Source: Desulfobacteraceae bacterium (GTDB lineage Bacteria; Desulfobacterota; Desulfobacteria; Desulfobacterales; Desulfosarcinaceae). From it: DNA of 7,474 bases. Both the position numbers and the translations under genes were made by a program. The notes under the pieces were generated by a model. It ran no database searches. It had not been told where the DNA came from and saw nothing but the letters and a program-made list of their open reading frames with translations. Where the stretch lies: positions 1-7,474 of the forward strand of contig JALVQM010000027.1 in NCBI GenBank assembly GCA_027025615.1, read 5' to 3'. Within the stretch, counting starts at the first letter, position 1. Each line of letters starts with the position of its first letter. Positions 5,550-7,474 of the stretch are shown piece by piece.

Positions 5550-6248
5550 ATGATACGAGCGAGCCTGGCTATTTCCCTGGTACTGTTAATACTGATCAGC
5601 GGATGTTCCTGGTTTTCCAAGGATTTTGAAGAAAAACCGGCTGAACAGCTTATCAAGGAAGGTTTGGAAGCATTTGAAGACGGGGAATACAAGACAGCCA
5701 TCAAGCACCTGGAACAATTGAAAGACTGGTATCCTTTCAGCAAGTACGCCATCCTGGCCCAGCTGAAAATTGCCGATGCTTACTATCGCCTGGAAGAATA
5801 CCCGGATGCCATCTTTGCTTACCAGGAATTTGAGCAGCTCCATCCACGCAACGAAGCCATCCCGTATGTTGTTTATCAAATAGGCCGCTGCTATTTCGAT
5901 CAGGTTGATACCGTAGACCGGGATCAAAGCTCAGCTCTCCAGGCCCTGGAAACCTTCAAGCGTCTCATCAGGCAACACCCCGACAGTGCCTATGCACGCC
6001 GCGCCAGGCTGCACATTGCGGCCTGTCAACATAGCCTTGCAGGGCACGATTTATATGTGGCCCTGTTTTACTACAAAAGCAAACATTACAAAGCCGCACT
6101 TGAACGCCTGAAAAAAGTGGTAACCCGCTACCCAGATACCGGTGTACACTTCAAAGCCCTCCAGTACTGGGCCAAGTGCGAGGCTTTAGCCCGGTCTGCA
6201 GAACAAACTGAAAAGGAAGAACCTCCCCTTGAAAAACACAAGAAATGA
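5550..6248 (+). CDS. bamD: Outer-membrane protein assembly lipoprotein BamD
   Basis: BamD (YfiO) is a periplasm-facing outer-membrane lipoprotein and, with BamA, an essential part of the machine that folds beta-barrel proteins into the outer membrane. The 232-residue product has a signal peptide with lipobox ISGC (lipidation at C19; +2 is Ser). It is followed by tandem tetratricopeptide-like helices: AEQLIKEGLEAFEDGEYKTA (31-50), a YPFSKYAILAQLKIADAYYR block (61-80), an HPRNEAIPYVVYQIGRCYF block (98-116), then HPDSAYARRARLHIA (143-157). The AxxxYxxxxxYxxAI spacing and the D-x-D-Q-S/T region (about 122-128) are characteristic. The charged tail (217-232) resembles that of relatives. The start is supported by GGAG (5541-5544), 5 bases upstream. 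The gene follows the strong trxA terminator closely, so its promoter must be very near or it depends on read-through. Confidence 0.93.
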   Translation: MIRASLAISLVLLILISGCSWFSKDFEEKPAEQLIKEGLEAFEDGEYKTAIKHLEQLKDWYPFSKYAILAQLKIADAYYRLEEYPDAIFAYQEFEQLHPRNEAIPYVVYQIGRCYFDQVDTVDRDQSSALQALETFKRLIRQHPDSAYARRARLHIAACQHSLAGHDLYVALFYYKSKHYKAALERLKKVVTRYPDTGVHFKALQYWAKCEALARSAEQTEKEEPPLEKHKK

Positions 6249-6297
6249 TTAATGGCAGAAAGGAACGGTCCCCGACTAAAAAATACAAAACTTTTAT

Positions 6298-6314
6298 CCA
6301 GGCCTGGTCCAGGC
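6298..6314. repeat. Nested palindromes downstream of bamD
   Basis: CCAGGCCTGG (6298-6307) is a perfect 10-bp palindrome, and the overlapping GCCTGG-T-CCAGGC (6302-6314) is a second inverted repeat sharing its right half. They lie about 50 bases after the bamD stop and about 35 bases before the predicted rpmB -35 box. There is no T-tract on the plus strand, so this does not look like a terminator. It could be a binding site. Confidence 0.3.
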
Positions 6315-6347
6315 AAACAACAAAGATTATGCCTTTATAAAAATATC

Positions 6348-6376
6348 TTTACAAACGGATCAAGGTAAGTTAGAGT
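6348..6376 (+). promoter_or_regulatory. Candidate rpmB promoter
   Basis: TTTACA (6348-6353, 5 of 6) and TAGAGT (6371-6376, 4 of 6) are 17 bases apart in an AT-rich stretch. Transcription would start near 6383, about 45 bases before the rpmB ATG. It is a moderate match. Other AT-rich hexamers nearby (TATAAA at 6336-6341) lack a -35 partner. Confidence 0.4.
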
Positions 6377-6427
6377 CCGCTGTTTGATTAACTGACGAAA
6401 TTTAAAAGTATCTCAGGGAGTCCAGAT

Positions 6428-6619
6428 ATGGCCAGAAAATGTGAAATCTGTGGTAAAAAACCTTTGGTGGGTAACCATGTCAGCCATGCCCACAACGTCA
6501 ACAAACGACGCTTTAATCCCAACCTGCAAAGCGTAAGAACTGTATATGACGGCCGGGTTCAGCGAATGGTTGTCTGTACAAATTGTATCAAGTCGGGTCG
6601 GGTAGTCAAAGCCTCCTGA
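6428..6619 (+). CDS. rpmB: 50S ribosomal protein L28, zinc-binding form
   Basis: L28 is a small protein of the large ribosomal subunit near the exit-site region, involved in ribosome assembly. The 63-residue product begins MARKCEICGKKP and contains HVSHAHNVNKRRFNPNLQSVR (17-37), the L28 signature. Two CxxC pairs, C5/C8 and C50/C53, form a zinc ribbon, so this is the C+ form. The start has GGGAG (6416-6420) 7 bases upstream. It is apparently transcribed alone from its own promoter and faces the RelA/SpoT gene tail to tail. In other bacteria rpmB is often paired with rpmG, which is absent here. Confidence 0.96.
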   Translation: MARKCEICGKKPLVGNHVSHAHNVNKRRFNPNLQSVRTVYDGRVQRMVVCTNCIKSGRVVKAS

Positions 6620-6661
6620 ATTTGTTCAACCTTCGGCCCCATCGGAAAGTTTTATAATTTA

Positions 6662-6698
6662 TGCGCTTTGCGATATGTGGCTTCCATCGCAAAGCGCA
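6662..6698. repeat. Perfect 13-bp inverted repeat between rpmB and the RelA/SpoT gene
   Basis: TGCGCTTTGCGAT (6662-6674) and ATCGCAAAGCGCA (6686-6698) are exact reverse complements around the 11-base loop ATGTGGCTTCC. It begins 42 bases after the rpmB stop and ends 52 bases before the RelA/SpoT stop (6753-6751). It lies where a two-way terminator is expected, but neither side has a run of T. The plus strand continues CAACAATTT and the minus strand TAAATTATAAAAC. It may protect 3' ends, pause polymerase, or belong to a dispersed repeat. Confidence 0.65.
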
Positions 6699-6750
6699 AC
6701 AATTTCCCCTCCTGCCTTTGGGCTTGAAGTCTCCGTTAATATCGCCTCAA

Positions 6751-7474
6751 TCAGTTGACCCTAGAGACATCCAGTACCTGGCGTACCTTTTTCAGGGCGC
6801 CAAGCAGCTTGTCCAGGTGCTCGACATCCTTGACCGCCAGGGTAAAACGGCTTTCAACTGTTTTGTCGTCCTTGGTTTCAGTCTTTGCACTCAGGATATT
6901 GGCACCATGTTTGCTGATAATGGAGGCCACATCAGCCAGCAAACCCACCCTGTCCAGTGAACGGATAACAATCTTGGCCGGAAACTGGTCCTCGGATTCA
7001 AGATCCCATTCCACCTCTATCTGCCTCTCAGGGTTCATTTTTAGGGCATTGACACAATTGGTACGGTGGACAGTAACTCCAAAACCGCGGGTTATATAGC
7101 CAATAATTGGATCACCAGGTACCGGCTGGCAACATTTGCCGAAACGAATCAGGATATCTTCCACCCCCTTGACCACTACACCGGAGCTGGTTTTCTTTTT
7201 ACGCATCCGGCCCATCAGCCGGTTGATCAGAGAGTCCTGTTCAAGCTCTTCGGGTTTGGGTAACATCCTGCGTACGACCTGCAAGGGGGTTATTTTACCA
7301 TAACCAACACTTATGATCAGGTCATCCACCGATTTGAACCCAAAGCCCTCGGCCACTTTTACCATTTGTTCGGATTTGGCCATGGTGTTGAAATTGAGAC
7401 GGTACTTGCGAAAAGCCTTTTCACACATTTCACGGCCCAGGGTAAGGCTGCGCTGTTTTTCCTGGATTTTGATC
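6751..7474 (-). CDS. RelA/SpoT-family (p)ppGpp synthetase/hydrolase, C-terminal third (5' part outside window)
   Basis: The minus-strand frame runs open from the right edge (…KIQEKQRSLTLGREMCEKAF) to a TGA at 6753-6751, giving about 240 residues. The helical domain (LGREMCEKAFRKYRLNF) comes first, then a conserved-cysteine/zinc-finger-like domain (FGKCCQPVPGDPIIGY ... VTVHRTNC, with CC, H and C in place). Last is an ACT domain (FPAKIVIRSLDRVGLLADVASIISKHGANI…) ending in VLDVSRVN. This is the regulatory half of long RSH enzymes (about 700-750 residues), which senses stalled ribosomes and controls the N-terminal synthetase and hydrolase domains that make and destroy the alarmone. The catalytic domains are outside the window, so RelA, SpoT or a bifunctional Rel cannot be told apart. 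The Met at 7428 is internal, not the start. rpmB lies tail to tail with it. Confidence 0.93.
   Translation of the reverse strand, partial: IKIQEKQRSLTLGREMCEKAFRKYRLNFNTMAKSEQMVKVAEGFGFKSVDDLIISVGYGKITPLQVVRRMLPKPEELEQDSLINRLMGRMRKKKTSSGVVVKGVEDILIRFGKCCQPVPGDPIIGYITRGFGVTVHRTNCVNALKMNPERQIEVEWDLESEDQFPAKIVIRSLDRVGLLADVASIISKHGANILSAKTETKDDKTVESRFTLAVKDVEHLDKLLGALKKVRQVLDVSRVN

Noticed and set aside
6298..6314. Nested palindromes after bamD as a terminator
   Set aside because: The plus strand has no T-run after them. T-runs exist on the minus strand, but no minus-strand gene needs a terminator there.
1..7474. Mobile element, CRISPR, toxin-antitoxin or defence system
   Set aside because: I found no transposase, integrase, direct-repeat array, paired small toxin/antitoxin genes or nuclease domains. 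All large genes have housekeeping or signalling assignments.

Overview
The window is ordinary chromosome from a Gram-negative bacterium of roughly 50% G+C. The best guess is a member of the Desulfobacterota (formerly Deltaproteobacteria). That guess rests on the enlarged PurN, the outer-membrane assembly lipoprotein BamD, the mix of an EAL-HDOD protein with a TraB-like membrane protein, and the rpmB / RelA-SpoT neighbourhood. It is an inference from protein character, not a database result. There is no transposase, integrase, phage gene, CRISPR array, tRNA or rRNA. Both ends cut through genes.

Left part (1-2877). A CbbQ/NirQ/NorQ/GvpN-type MoxR AAA+ ATPase on the minus strand (C-terminus cut off by the window edge) diverges from a TraB-domain membrane protein on the plus strand. 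Their 186-base shared control region holds a strong sigma-70-like promoter for traB and an inverted repeat that touches its -35 box. traB then converges on purN (purine synthesis, minus strand), and the two stop codons are only 2 bases apart. PurN keeps its catalytic Asn-His-Asp but carries about 42 extra residues compared with E. coli.

Middle (2878-5119). purN diverges from a YuxH-type EAL-HDOD signalling protein. Next is a small, AT-richer lipoprotein gene with a near-consensus promoter and a leader of about 120 bases that can fold. Its product has a BamE-like pattern. Between it and the thioredoxin gene lies a stretch that reads like a small protein split by a frameshift, and it also contains the likely trxA promoter.

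Right part (5120-7474). trxA ends in a textbook rho-independent terminator. It is followed by bamD (outer-membrane protein assembly) and then rpmB (zinc-ribbon ribosomal protein L28) with its own predicted promoter. rpmB converges on the C-terminal third of a RelA/SpoT (p)ppGpp synthetase/hydrolase across a gap holding a perfect 13-bp hairpin.

The genes are mostly housekeeping: nucleotide synthesis, redox, envelope assembly, translation and stringent response. I did not find a convincing new multi-gene system. The items most worth checking are the split small ORF before trxA, the 13-bp hairpin after rpmB, the enlarged PurN and the lipoprotein leader.
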